A stretch of 64,000 nucleotides of DNA, from NCBI RefSeq assembly GCF_024206495.1, contig NZ_JAMBPQ010000008.1, positions 62,001 through 126,000 of the forward strand. The letters run 5' to 3'. The DNA comes from Paraburkholderia sp. CNPSo 3272 (GTDB taxonomy: Bacteria > Pseudomonadota > Gammaproteobacteria > Burkholderiales > Burkholderiaceae). The notes beneath the pieces were generated by a model, which did no database searches, had not been told where the DNA came from, and saw only the letters and a list, made by a program, of their open reading frames with translations. Shown one piece after another: positions 45,869-54,775 of the stretch. The translations under genes and the position numbers were made by a program. Position 1 is the first letter of the stretch, and each line of letters begins with the position of its first letter.

Positions 45869-46410
45869 ATTTCGCAATCCAAACTTCTTTCACCGCCGCG
45901 GCGCTCGACACGTGTCATCGCGCCTGGTGCGTGGGCGCCGACATCGACACCGACGCGCTCGCGCCCGGCGCCTACATGAAATTCGGCATCGACGAGATCG
46001 CGCGCCACTGCCTGCAACGCGTGCGCCCCGAGTTTGCCGCCAACGTGCAGCCAGGCGACGTGCTCGTGGCGGGACCCGGCTTCGGCATCGGCTCCTCGCG
46101 CGAGCAAGCCCCTGCCGCCCTCGTGCAACTCGGCATCCGCGCGGTCATCGCGCCGTCGTTCAGCGGTCTCTTTTTCCGCAACGCCTTCAACGTGGGGCTG
46201 TTGCTGCTCACCTGCGCCGACGCGCCGTGCATTGCCGAGGGCGAATCCCTCGCGCTGGCACCGCGCGAAGGCTACATCGAACGCGCCGACGGCAGCCGCC
46301 TTGCCTGCGAAAGCGTGCCGGGGTTCCTCCTCGACATGGTCGACGCCGGCGGCCTGCTGAATCTGCTCAAGCAGCGCTATCCGAAATCCAACGGAGCTTC
46401 ACCATGCTAG
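45865..46410 (+). CDS. Aconitase-family hydro-lyase small subunit (LeuD/DmdB-like)
   Basis: 181-aa swivel-domain subunit. The LeuD motif is FGIGSSREQAPAALVQLGIR followed by AVIAPSFSGLFFRNAFNVGL, and the N-terminal VGADIDTDALAPGAYMKFG is the usual D-T-D strand. It pairs with the preceding large subunit (ATGA overlap) to hydrate or dehydrate a carboxylic acid. It overlaps the following hyuB by seven bases. Longer N-terminal frames lie inside the large subunit gene and are rejected. Confidence 0.87.
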   Translation: MNFAIQTSFTAAALDTCHRAWCVGADIDTDALAPGAYMKFGIDEIARHCLQRVRPEFAANVQPGDVLVAGPGFGIGSSREQAPAALVQLGIRAVIAPSFSGLFFRNAFNVGLLLLTCADAPCIAEGESLALAPREGYIERADGSRLACESVPGFLLDMVDAGGLLNLLKQRYPKSNGASPC

Positions 46411-48119
46411 ATCCCGTCACCCTTGCGGTCCTCAAAGGCCGGCTGGAACAGATCGCCGACGAAATGGACGCGACCCTGTACCGCAGCGCCTTCAATCCGA
46501 TCATCGCCGAGGCTCACGACGCCTGCCACGGCATCTATGACGCCGCGAGCGGCGCGACGCTCGTGCAGGGCAAGTCGGGCCTGCCCGTGTTCGTGGGCGC
46601 GATGGCCTTCGCCGTGCAGGCGGCCGCGCGCGCGGCCGCCGAACGCGGCGGCATGCGCGAGGGCGACGTCTGGCTCTTCAACGATCCGTACGAAGGCGGC
46701 ACGCACGCAAACGACTTCAAACTCGTGCGCCCTGTGTTTCGCGGCGGCAAGCTGTACTGCTACCTCGCTTCGGCCGCGCACTGGCACGATGTTGGCGGCG
46801 CGGTGCCGGGCAACTACAACCCGGCCGCCACCGAATGCTGGCAGGAAGCCGTACAGATTCCCCCCGTGCGCATCGTGCGCGGCGGCATGCTCGAGCCCGA
46901 CGTGCTCGCGATTCTCAAGGCCAACACGCGCCTGCCCGATAGCTTGTGGGGCGACCTGAACGGCCAGCTCGCCGCGCTCGAACTCGGCGCGAAACGCCTT
47001 GCCGATCTGCTCGACGAATATGGCGACGCCCCGGTGCAAGACGCGCTCCGCCTGCTGCGCGAGCGCGCCCTGAAGCTCATGCGCGCGCATATTGCCGCGT
47101 TGCCCGACGGTGAATACACCTACCAGGACACGCTCGACAACGACGGCGTGCGCGACGAGCCGCTCACCATCGCGCTCACCATGCGCGTGGCCGGCGACAC
47201 GCTCACGCTCGACTTCGCGGGCACCTCGCCCGCTTGCCTCGGGCCGGTCAACATCTCGCGCGCCACGGCGATTGCGGCGTGCTACGTGGCGCTCAAGCAC
47301 CTGTTCCCCGACGTGCCAGCGAATGCAGGCGTGCTCGACGCCGTCGACTTCGCACTCTCCGACGACCTGCTGATCTCGGCACAGCGCCCGCGCCCGGTGG
47401 GCGGCTACACCGAAACCATTCTGCGCATGATCGACGTGATCTTCTGCGCAATGGCCAAGGCCGCGCCCGAGCGCGCCATGGCCCAGGCGTACGGGACCAT
47501 CAACGCGCTGTCGATCGCGGGCTACCGCAGCGACGGGGAACGCAAGGGTCAGCGCTGGGTCATGTTCAGCTTCTTCGGCGGCGGCCACGGCGGACACGCC
47601 GACGGCGACGGCCTCTCGCACGGCAACGCCCCGATCTCGACGGCGACGATTCCGCCCGTGGAGATTCTCGAAGCCGCGTACCCCGTGCGCTTCACGCAGT
47701 GGGCGCTGCGCCCCGACTCAGCGGGCGACGGCGAGCACCGTGGCGGCCTCGGCGCCATCTACGAGATCGAGTTGCTCGAAGAGAGCGCACAGGCTTTCGT
47801 GTTCGGCGAGCGCGGCCGTTCGGCGCCGCAGGGCATCGCGGGCGGCGAGGCCTCGGTGCCCAACGTGTTTCGCTATCAGCACGAGGGGGAATGGCACAGC
47901 CCGCCCATGGCTTCAAAGATGCTGGGAATCAGCCTCGTGCGCGGCGAGCGCGTACGCCTCGAAACGCCGGGCGGCGGGGGCTATGGCAATCCGGCGCAGC
48001 GCAGCGCGGCGGCGCGCCGCCATGACCGGGCAATGGGTTACGTGACACGGCCGGCGAACGACGAAAGCGACACGAGCGGCATAACCGGAACACAAGGCAG
48101 CAAGGAGCGAAAGGCATGA
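46404..48119 (+). CDS. hyuB: Hydantoinase/oxoprolinase family subunit B (HyuB-like)
   Basis: 571-aa subunit of an ATP-dependent hydantoinase/oxoprolinase/caprolactamase-type enzyme. It begins LDPVTLAVLKGRLEQIADEM, with DATLYRSAFNPIIAEAHDAC, FNDPYEGGTHANDFKLVRPV containing the metal-site region, and the C-terminal glycine-rich LETPGGGGYGNPAQR. ACGGAG precedes the ATG. With HyuA it forms a heteromer that opens cyclic amides using ATP. The four-base overlap with hyuA (ATGA) indicates coupled translation. The ring substrate is unknown. Confidence 0.9.
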   Translation: MLDPVTLAVLKGRLEQIADEMDATLYRSAFNPIIAEAHDACHGIYDAASGATLVQGKSGLPVFVGAMAFAVQAAARAAAERGGMREGDVWLFNDPYEGGTHANDFKLVRPVFRGGKLYCYLASAAHWHDVGGAVPGNYNPAATECWQEAVQIPPVRIVRGGMLEPDVLAILKANTRLPDSLWGDLNGQLAALELGAKRLADLLDEYGDAPVQDALRLLRERALKLMRAHIAALPDGEYTYQDTLDNDGVRDEPLTIALTMRVAGDTLTLDFAGTSPACLGPVNISRATAIAACYVALKHLFPDVPANAGVLDAVDFALSDDLLISAQRPRPVGGYTETILRMIDVIFCAMAKAAPERAMAQAYGTINALSIAGYRSDGERKGQRWVMFSFFGGGHGGHADGDGLSHGNAPISTATIPPVEILEAAYPVRFTQWALRPDSAGDGEHRGGLGAIYEIELLEESAQAFVFGERGRSAPQGIAGGEASVPNVFRYQHEGEWHSPPMASKMLGISLVRGERVRLETPGGGGYGNPAQRSAAARRHDRAMGYVTRPANDESDTSGITGTQGSKERKA

Positions 48120-50179
48120 ACGCAGCAATCAACGCGGCAGCGCCGCTCGTCGTCGGCGTCGACGTCGGGGGCACTTTCACCGATCTGTTCGTCCTCGACG
48201 AAGCCGCCGGCGCGGCGCGCATCGTCAAGGTGCCCTCCACGCGGGGCGAAGAGGCGCGCGGTTTCATGAACGGCATCGAGCACGTGGGCGACGGCAACGC
48301 GCGCGCCATCGCGACCATCGTGCACGGCACCACCGTGGGCACGAACGCGCTGCTCGAGCGCAAGGTGGCGCGCACCGGCATCATCACGACCGCCGGCTTT
48401 CGCGACGTGCTCGAAATGCGCCGGCGCGACCGGCCTGCCACCTGGGGCCTGCGCGGGGACTTCGAACCCGTCGTGCCGCGCAACCTGCGACTCGAGGTGA
48501 ACGAGCGCGTGCTCGCCGACGGCACCGTCCACACCGAAGTCGACCTCGAACAGGTGAAGGCCGCCGCGCAGGCACTCCTCGATGCGGACTGCGAAGCCGT
48601 TTGCGTGTTCTTCGTGAACGCCTACGCGAACGCCGTCAACGAACAGCGCGCCGTGGCGGCCGTGCGCACACTCTGGCCGAACGGCAACGTCACGGCGGCG
48701 ACCGAAGTCCTGCCTGAAATCCGCGAATTCGAGCGCTGCTCGACGGCCACGCTCAACGCCGCGCTGCAACCGGTCGTAGGCGGCTACCTCGGGCGGCTGG
48801 AGCGCGACCTCAAGGCGCAAGGCTTCGGCGGCGAATTGCTGGTGGTGCAAAGCAATGGCGGGATCATGTCGCGCCAGACGGCGAGCGATGTGCCCGTGCG
48901 CACCGCCCTTTCCGGGCCGGCGGCCGGCGTGATCGCCTGTGCGGCCATCGCCCGCGCGGCGGGCTTTCCCAATGTCGTGACAGGCGACATGGGCGGCACG
49001 TCATTCGACGTCTCGCTCGTGGCGGGCGGCGAAGCGTCGCTCTCCGCGCAGACTTCGATCGAATTCGGCATGGTGGTGCGCTCGCCGATGATCCAGATCG
49101 AGACCATCGGTGCGGGCGGCGGCTCGATCGCCTCCGTAGACGCGGGCGGCCTGCTCCAGGTGGGCCCCGAGTCGGCGGGCAGCATTCCCGGCCCAGCCTG
49201 CTACGGCCGCGGCAACACCCGCCCCACCGTGACGGATGCCAACGTGCTGCTCGGGCGCATTGCCGCCGACCGCCCGCTTGGCGGCGGCCTGCTCGCGAAG
49301 CTCGACAGCGAACGCGCAGCCGAAGCGATCCGCACGCACGTTGCCGCGCCGCTCGGTCTCGACGTACACGCCGCCGCCGAAGCGATTCTTACCGTCGCCA
49401 ATGCGCGTATGGCGGGCGCCATTCGCCTGGTTTCGATCGAGCGCGGGCACGACCCGCGCCAGTTCGCCTACATGCCCTTCGGCGGCGGCGGCGCGCTGCA
49501 TGTGTGCGCGATGATGCGCGAGGTGGGCACCACCACGGGCATCGTGCCGCGCTACCCGGGCGTGACCTCGGCGCTCGGCTGCGTGATCGCCGACATGCGC
49601 CACGACGGCGTCCAGACGCTCAACCAGCCGCTCGCCGCGCTGGATGTCGACGATCTGAACGCACGCGTCGAGGCCATGGCGCAGGCGTGCCAGCAGCGCC
49701 TCGACTCGGCCGGCGCGCGCTTCGAGGCGGTGCGCGAGAGCATCGAACTCGACATGCTGTACGTGGGGCAGAGCCACACCGTGCGCGTGCCGGTGACGCG
49801 CGACACGCTCGATCGCGCGGGCATCGCGCGCGCGTTCGAGACGATCTATCGCGAAGCGTTCGGGCGCGCACTCGACGGCATTCCCGTGCGCATTCTGAAC
49901 CTGCGTTATGCGCGGATCGGCGTGCGGCCGAAGTTCGACCTCGCCTTGCTCGCACCGCAGGCAGAAGACATGCCCGCGCCGCTCGGCACGCAGCAGGTTT
50001 ATCACGCGGGCCAGTGGTGGGAAGCCACGCGCTACGAGCGTCTCGCACTGCCCGCGGACGCGGCCGTGAGCGGGCCCGCCATTCTCGAGCAGTCGGACAC
50101 CACCATCTGGCTGGAGCCGGGCTTTAGCGCCCGGGTGGATGCGCTCGGCAACCTCCTCATCACACGCGAAGCGATCTGA
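48116..50179 (+). CDS. hyuA: Hydantoinase/oxoprolinase family subunit A (HyuA-like)
   Basis: 687-aa ATP-binding subunit with the ASKHA fold. The phosphate-1 motif is VVGVDVGGTFTDLFVLDEAA (about residues 12-31), HGTTVGTNALLERKVARTGI follows at about 68-87, then GDMGGTSFDVSLVAGGE and GAGGGSIASVDAGGLLQVGP. It phosphorylates the amide oxygen so that HyuB can open the ring. Sits between hyuB and an isochorismatase-fold gene; related pairs act on N-methylhydantoin, 5-oxoproline, caprolactam or, in acetone carboxylase, on ketones. Confidence 0.9.
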   Translation: MNAAINAAAPLVVGVDVGGTFTDLFVLDEAAGAARIVKVPSTRGEEARGFMNGIEHVGDGNARAIATIVHGTTVGTNALLERKVARTGIITTAGFRDVLEMRRRDRPATWGLRGDFEPVVPRNLRLEVNERVLADGTVHTEVDLEQVKAAAQALLDADCEAVCVFFVNAYANAVNEQRAVAAVRTLWPNGNVTAATEVLPEIREFERCSTATLNAALQPVVGGYLGRLERDLKAQGFGGELLVVQSNGGIMSRQTASDVPVRTALSGPAAGVIACAAIARAAGFPNVVTGDMGGTSFDVSLVAGGEASLSAQTSIEFGMVVRSPMIQIETIGAGGGSIASVDAGGLLQVGPESAGSIPGPACYGRGNTRPTVTDANVLLGRIAADRPLGGGLLAKLDSERAAEAIRTHVAAPLGLDVHAAAEAILTVANARMAGAIRLVSIERGHDPRQFAYMPFGGGGALHVCAMMREVGTTTGIVPRYPGVTSALGCVIADMRHDGVQTLNQPLAALDVDDLNARVEAMAQACQQRLDSAGARFEAVRESIELDMLYVGQSHTVRVPVTRDTLDRAGIARAFETIYREAFGRALDGIPVRILNLRYARIGVRPKFDLALLAPQAEDMPAPLGTQQVYHAGQWWEATRYERLALPADAAVSGPAILEQSDTTIWLEPGFSARVDALGNLLITREAI

Positions 50180-50189
50180 AGGACACGCC

Positions 50190-50810
50190 ATGACAGCACA
50201 CGACATCCGCATCGACGCGCGGCGCACAGCGCTCGTGATCGTCGATCTGCAGCATGACTTCATTGGCGCGGGCGGCGCCTACGATAGCGCCGGCGCGGTG
50301 GCGCCCGAGGCCCGCGCGCTGCCTGCACGCGTAGCACCTCTCGCCCGCCAGCTCAAGGCGGCGGGCGGCTATGTGGCGGCGAGCCAGTTCACGCTGTGGC
50401 CTGACGCCAACGGCGAGCCCATGATCTCGCCGCACCTGCGCCAACTGCGCCCATTCCTTGCGCGCGGCGATTTCGTGGCCGGCACCGCCGGTCATGCCAC
50501 CGTGCCGGAACTGGCCCAATACGTCGACGCAAGCGTGTGGAAAGTCGCCTACTCGGCGTTCTTCAACACGCAGCTCGACTGGCTGCTGCGCCGCGCGGGC
50601 ATCGACACCGTGGCGGTGTGCGGCATCGTCACCAACGGCGGCGTGGCCAGCACAGCGCGCGACGCGCACATGCGCGAGTATCGCGTGCTCGTGCTAGCCG
50701 ACGGCTGCGCGGCGTCGACGCCAACGGCGCACGATGCGGCGCTAGCCGATCTGCGCACCGTGACGGACATCACCCCTTGCGAGGCCTTCGCGGGCCGGCT
50801 CGCCACATGA
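50190..50810 (+). CDS. Isochorismatase-fold hydrolase lacking the catalytic cysteine
   Basis: 206-aa isochorismatase-like protein. The catalytic aspartate (D19 in LVIVDLQHDF) and lysine (K118 in VWKVAYSAF) are present, but the nucleophile position in the family pattern T-N-x-C-V is glycine: GIVTNGGVASTARDAH (G151). A single G-to-T change would restore cysteine. Relatives beside HyuAB are usually amidases that remove carbamoyl or amide groups. This one may use a water-based mechanism or a different chemistry. AAGGAC precedes the ATG at 50190. Its stop overlaps the next frame by four bases. Confidence 0.83.
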   Translation: MTAHDIRIDARRTALVIVDLQHDFIGAGGAYDSAGAVAPEARALPARVAPLARQLKAAGGYVAASQFTLWPDANGEPMISPHLRQLRPFLARGDFVAGTAGHATVPELAQYVDASVWKVAYSAFFNTQLDWLLRRAGIDTVAVCGIVTNGGVASTARDAHMREYRVLVLADGCAASTPTAHDAALADLRTVTDITPCEAFAGRLAT

Positions 50811-51124
50811 GCGCGCCTATCGTCAAACGCGGGCTGCCGGGCACGACCGGCCTGCGCCATGTCGAGACGCACGGCTATTCCGAAGCGGCCGTTCACGTGC
50901 TTGCCCAACCGCGCGGCGTGGCGTGGAACGTGTTCGGCGCCCAGACGCTCGCGCTCGCGCGTGCCTTTCCAGACTTCTGCGAAGCTGAGGCCGCCGGCGC
51001 GCTGAAAACCGCCGAAGACGTGGATGCGCGGGCAACGTTACCTCTCCGGCAACGGCCTGCTCTCGGCGGTCGCGGGCGGTCATATCGCGGCGCAAACCGT
51101 AATCGCACATCGCACAATATTTAA
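50807..51124 (+). pseudogene. Remnant of an FAD-dependent fumarate-reductase/tricarballylate-dehydrogenase-type flavoprotein
   Basis: A 105-codon frame starts on the isochorismatase stop (ATGA). Its middle, GVAWNVFGAQTLALARAFPD and FCEAEAAGALKTAEDVDA, resembles the substrate-domain end of fumarate-reductase-like flavoproteins. The FAD-binding N-terminus is absent. Near 51020 the frame changes: another frame then reads YLSGNGLLSAVAGGHIAAQT, like the C-terminal FAD/helix region of the same family. This suggests a large internal deletion plus a frameshift, leaving a non-functional stub. The kept start overlap implies that an intact flavoprotein was once part of the operon. Confidence 0.55.
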
Positions 51125-51142
51125 TGAACAGGAATCCAGATC

Positions 51143-52006
51143 ATGACGACATCGCCCTCACTCAACGCGCGGCTTGGCGAAGGGGTGTTGCTCGCGCCCG
51201 GCGTTTATGACGCGCTTTCCGCGTTGATCGCCGCGCAAGCGGGCTTCGAAGCGCTTTATCTCTCGGGCGCCTCGATCGCTTATACGCGGCTTGGCCGCTC
51301 GGACGTAGGCCTCACCACGTACCCCGAGGTGGAAGACACGCTCGCGCGCATTGCGGATCGTGTCGCACTGCCTGTGATCGTCGACGCCGACACCGGCTTT
51401 GGCAACGCGCTCAACGTGAAGCGCGCGGTGCGAGGCTTCGAGCGCGCCGGCGCCGCGATGATCCAGCTCGAAGACCAGACCTTCCCGAAGCGCTGCGGGC
51501 ATCTGGACGGCAAAAGCGTGGTGAGCGTGCAGGAAATGGCTGGCAAGGTGCGCGCCGCGGTAGACGCACGCCGCGACCCGCGCACGCTGATCCTCGCCCG
51601 CACGGACGCCGTGGCCGTGGAAGGACTCGAAGCGGCGCTCGAGCGCGCGGAGCACTACCTCGAAGCCGGTGCGGACGCGCTTTTCATCGAAGCGCTACGC
51701 ACGCAGGAGCAAATGGCAACGGCCAGCGCGCGCTTCGCGGGCCGCGTGCCGCTGCTCGCGAACATGGTCGAAGGCGGCAAGACGCCGGTGCAAAGCGTGT
51801 CGGCGCTCGCCGAACTCGGCTTTGGCATCGTGATCTTCCCGGGCGGCACGGCGCGCGCGGTGGCGCACACGCTGCAAGAGTATTACGCCACGCTGCGCGC
51901 GTCGGGATCGACCGCCGACTGGCGCACAAGGATGCTCGATTTCGACGGCCTCAATGCAGTGATCGGGACACCTGAATTGCTGGAGGAAGCAAAGCGCTAC
52001 GCATAG
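51143..52006 (+). CDS. Isocitrate lyase/PEP mutase family C-C lyase (2,3-dimethylmalate or methylisocitrate lyase-like)
   Basis: 287-aa TIM-barrel lyase. Magnesium-site residues are in VIVDADTGFGNALNV (D81, D83), the catalytic loop is KRCGHLDGK with C118, the base used by isocitrate, methylisocitrate and dimethylmalate lyases, and LILARTDA follows. A phosphonate mutase would lack that cysteine. In the pathway context, a 2-substituted malate made by the LeuCD-like enzyme could be cleaved to pyruvate or glyoxylate plus a second acid. It ends the operon, about 20 bp after the flavoprotein remnant. Confidence 0.85.
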   Translation: MTTSPSLNARLGEGVLLAPGVYDALSALIAAQAGFEALYLSGASIAYTRLGRSDVGLTTYPEVEDTLARIADRVALPVIVDADTGFGNALNVKRAVRGFERAGAAMIQLEDQTFPKRCGHLDGKSVVSVQEMAGKVRAAVDARRDPRTLILARTDAVAVEGLEAALERAEHYLEAGADALFIEALRTQEQMATASARFAGRVPLLANMVEGGKTPVQSVSALAELGFGIVIFPGGTARAVAHTLQEYYATLRASGSTADWRTRMLDFDGLNAVIGTPELLEEAKRYA

Positions 52007-52114
52007 CAGAAACGCGGCGCGGGGCGTTTGTTGGTCGCGTTCGAAGGTGAGCACTATCGCCGCCGCTACCTCGAAGTCGGTCACGGCGACAGCACTCTCG
52101 GCGAGACGGAATGC

Positions 52115-52888
52115 CTATAGCCGGGCACCGCCCGTCGCGTCGATCACCTGCCCCGTCGTCCAGCGTGCCTCATTCGATGCGAGGAAGGTGACGACGTCAG
52201 CCACATCGACAGGCTGGCCCACTCGTGAAAACACCGACATGGCCTCTGCGCCGGCACGTGCTTCCGGTACGTTGATCCACGCCGCATTCATGTCGGTTTC
52301 CGTCACACCCGGCATGACCGCATTCACCGTGATGCCGCGAGGACCGAACTCAGGGGCAAGCGCCAGCGTCAGCGTTTCAACGGCACCTTTCGATGCGGCG
52401 TAGGCGGGATGCGTTGGAGCCGCGACACGCGTAAAGCCCGTCGAAACGTTGATAATTCGTCCATTGTCGCGGATGTGATCGCCAACAGCCTGAATCAGGA
52501 AGAAGGGTGCCTTGAAGTTGATCGTCAAGATCTCGTCGAATACGGACTCACTCGTCTGGGACAGCGGGATGGCCGGTGCCACGCCAGCATTGTTCACGAG
52601 AATGTCCAGCCGCGGTTCGCCCGTGGCGGCGATCGCAGCTGCCTTGAACTGGTCCCAGAGGCTGTCCGTTGCTTCCTTCCCGCGACTCAGGTCCGCTTCG
52701 ATGGCGACGGCTTTCGATCCGAGCGCTTCGATTTCGCGGACAGTCGCGTTGGCCGCATCCTGATTGGCGCCGTAGTGCACGCCGATGAGCGCAGCCTCTT
52801 CTTTAGCGAAGGCCAGCGCTACCGCCCGGCCGATGCCACGCGAGCCTCCAGTAATCAGGGCCACCTTGTTTGAAAGTTTTGCAGACAT
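52115..52888 (-). CDS. Short-chain dehydrogenase/reductase (SDR)
   Basis: Classical SDR, 257 aa. Cofactor motif VALITGGSRGIGRAVALAFA (residues 9-28), NNAG at about 99, active-site Ser in GRIINVSTGF and the Y-x-x-x-K dyad in HPAYAASKGAVETL. C-terminal VTFLASNEARWTTGQVIDATGG is standard. AAGGAG precedes the ATG. It diverges from a TetR regulator, with an inverted-repeat operator candidate between them. The substrate is unknown. Confidence 0.9.
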   Translation of the reverse strand: MSAKLSNKVALITGGSRGIGRAVALAFAKEEAALIGVHYGANQDAANATVREIEALGSKAVAIEADLSRGKEATDSLWDQFKAAAIAATGEPRLDILVNNAGVAPAIPLSQTSESVFDEILTINFKAPFFLIQAVGDHIRDNGRIINVSTGFTRVAAPTHPAYAASKGAVETLTLALAPEFGPRGITVNAVMPGVTETDMNAAWINVPEARAGAEAMSVFSRVGQPVDVADVVTFLASNEARWTTGQVIDATGGARL

Positions 52889-52919
52889 CGACCACTCCTT
52901 TCATGACTGAATTAGTAGT

Positions 52920-52973
52920 GATCGCTATAATATTAAGGCTAAAAGTTCCTTGTCAACGAATTTTATAGGAATC
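52920..52973. promoter_or_regulatory. Candidate TetR operator between the SDR and TetR genes
   Basis: GATCGCTATAATA (52920-52932) and TTTTATAGGAATC (52961-52973) are imperfect inverted copies (GATnnCTATAAnA). They occupy the 94-bp divergent promoter region, so both genes could be repressed by the TetR protein. Confidence 0.45.
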
Positions 52974-52982
52974 GATATAAAA

Positions 52983-53618
52983 ATGAGCGAACCCGCCCGG
53001 AAACGCGGCAGGCCCAGGTTGCTGGACCGCGACGTGGGACTCGATGTCGCTGCGCGGCTGTTCTGGGAGCGCGGATACGAGGGCACCTCGATCGCCGATC
53101 TGACCGAGGCCATGGGCATCCCGCCGCCGTCCCTCTACGCAACGTACGGCTCGAAGGAGGACCTTTACAGACAGGCGCTCGACCATATCAGCGAACGTGA
53201 AAACAAGGCGGGCCTGGAAGCGCTAGGCGCAAAGTTGCCGGCGCGCGATGCGATAGCGTTCTATCTGCACGACGCTGCGGCACGCTTTACCGACCCCGAA
53301 AGGCCGCGCGGCTGCATGGTTTCGACTGCGGTTCTCCAACATGCCGAAAAGAGCGAGTCTGTCGCCCAGCTGGTATCCGCGCGGCGGGAGCTTGGGCTGC
53401 AGACCCTCAAGGCACGCTTTGACCGTGCCGTTGCCGAGAGCGAGCTTGCCCCGGATACCGACACCGACGCGCTCGCACGCTTTTATGGCGCCGTGGTGCA
53501 AGGCATGTCGGCCCAAGCCTGTGATGGCGCACGCAGGGAAACACTAAAGCGCATGGCTGATATTGCGATGTCTGCATGGCCTTCGCCCGTGGTTCGCCGC
53601 CGGAAGCCGGTTTCGTGA
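52983..53618 (+). CDS. TetR-family transcriptional regulator
   Basis: 211-aa regulator. The N-terminal helix-turn-helix is AARLFWERGYEGTSIADLTE followed by MGIPPPSLYATYGSKEDLYR (about residues 18-57). The C-terminal ligand domain resembles the group with PRGCMVSTAVL. It probably represses the divergent SDR gene. The ATG at 52983 starts right before the basic MSEPARKRGRPR arm; a start 11 codons upstream would include the operator. Confidence 0.88.
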   Translation: MSEPARKRGRPRLLDRDVGLDVAARLFWERGYEGTSIADLTEAMGIPPPSLYATYGSKEDLYRQALDHISERENKAGLEALGAKLPARDAIAFYLHDAAARFTDPERPRGCMVSTAVLQHAEKSESVAQLVSARRELGLQTLKARFDRAVAESELAPDTDTDALARFYGAVVQGMSAQACDGARRETLKRMADIAMSAWPSPVVRRRKPVS

Positions 53619-53750
53619 GAGAACCCGCTTTCACCAAACACGATCCAGCGCACTTACCGGGCGTTATTGCGCCGCGAGACAAGCGCTGCGTCCCTCCCGC
53701 TGCGGGGTCTAGCAGACAACAATTGCAGCCGCAACTGCGACGAGACCGAC

Positions 53751-54689
53751 ATGAGCGATTCCAATGACATTCGCTTCCTGCTGACCATCCAGGAAGCCGG
53801 CAGCCTCGTTGCGGCAGCGAGAAAGCTTGGGCTTTCGCCGCCAGCGGTCACGCAGCGGTTGCAGCAGATCGAGAGAAAACTCGATATCCGCCTCGTCGAC
53901 CGCACCGCTCGCCGCTTGCGATTTACGGAAGAGGGAATGCTGCTGTGTCAACGCGGCGCGCGCCTTGTGACGCAGTTCGACACGCTGTTCGAGGATTTGC
54001 GCGCGCGCCGCGGCGGGCTCGTCGGCACCGTGAGGGTTCGCGCGCCACTAGGTTTCGGGCGGCGCTATCTCGCTTCCGTCGTGTCCGGCTTCCAGCAAGG
54101 CAACCCCGACGTCGACATCGAGTTGACGCTCACCGATCAACCATTGACTGAATCGGCCGACCGCTATGACATCGTGGTTCACATCGGCGAGCTGCCTGCG
54201 TCGAACCTGATCGGCTATGCGATTGCGCCGAATGCACGCTTCGTGTGTGCATCCCCCGCGTTTCTCAAGCGCTTTCCAAAGCCGGAAACCCCTGACGATC
54301 TGGCGCAACTGCCATGTATCGTGCTGCGAGAGAACAACGAAGATGCATCGCTCTGGCGGTTCCGCAAGGGCCGCACGACGCGCAGCATCCGCGTGTCGTC
54401 GAAGTTGAACTGCAACGATGGTGAAGTGATACGCCAATGGGCGTGTGAGGGCCGCGGCGTCATTCTGCGCTCGGAATGGGACGTTGCCGGCGATATCGCG
54501 AAGGGAAGCCTCGTGCGACTGCTCCCTGCATGGAAGGCGCACGACGCCGATGTGATCGCGCTCACCAACAATCGCGCCGGGCTGCCCGCCCGGACCCGGC
54601 AATTCATGCAGTATCTGCAGGCGCAGTTTCGGCCACAGCCGCCGTGGAGAAGCCCTGCGACACCTCGAAAAGAGATTCAATCTTTCTGA
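53751..54689 (+). CDS. LysR-family transcriptional regulator
   Basis: 312-aa LysR regulator. Winged helix FLLTIQEAGSLVAAARKLGL, SPPAVTQRLQQIERKLDIRL, VDRTARRLRFTEEG (residues 7-65) followed by a periplasmic-binding-like effector domain (GFGRRYLASVVSGFQQGNPD). The ATG at 53751 is directly before the domain. The next genes in the same direction are a HAD hydrolase, a PLP enzyme and RidA, which may be its targets. Confidence 0.88.
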   Translation: MSDSNDIRFLLTIQEAGSLVAAARKLGLSPPAVTQRLQQIERKLDIRLVDRTARRLRFTEEGMLLCQRGARLVTQFDTLFEDLRARRGGLVGTVRVRAPLGFGRRYLASVVSGFQQGNPDVDIELTLTDQPLTESADRYDIVVHIGELPASNLIGYAIAPNARFVCASPAFLKRFPKPETPDDLAQLPCIVLRENNEDASLWRFRKGRTTRSIRVSSKLNCNDGEVIRQWACEGRGVILRSEWDVAGDIAKGSLVRLLPAWKAHDADVIALTNNRAGLPARTRQFMQYLQAQFRPQPPWRSPATPRKEIQSF

Positions 54690-54775
54690 ATGATTGATTC
54701 CGTGCGACTGAATTCGCGGCGCCCGATCGAACTCTATACTTGATGCCATGAACGAACCGCATGGAGGCCTCGCTC

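Noticed and set aside
44603..46410. Leucine biosynthesis leuCD
   Set aside because: The cysteine motifs differ from leucine-pathway LeuC, no leuB lies beside it, and it is overlapped with hyuBA, so a catabolic hydro-lyase is more likely.
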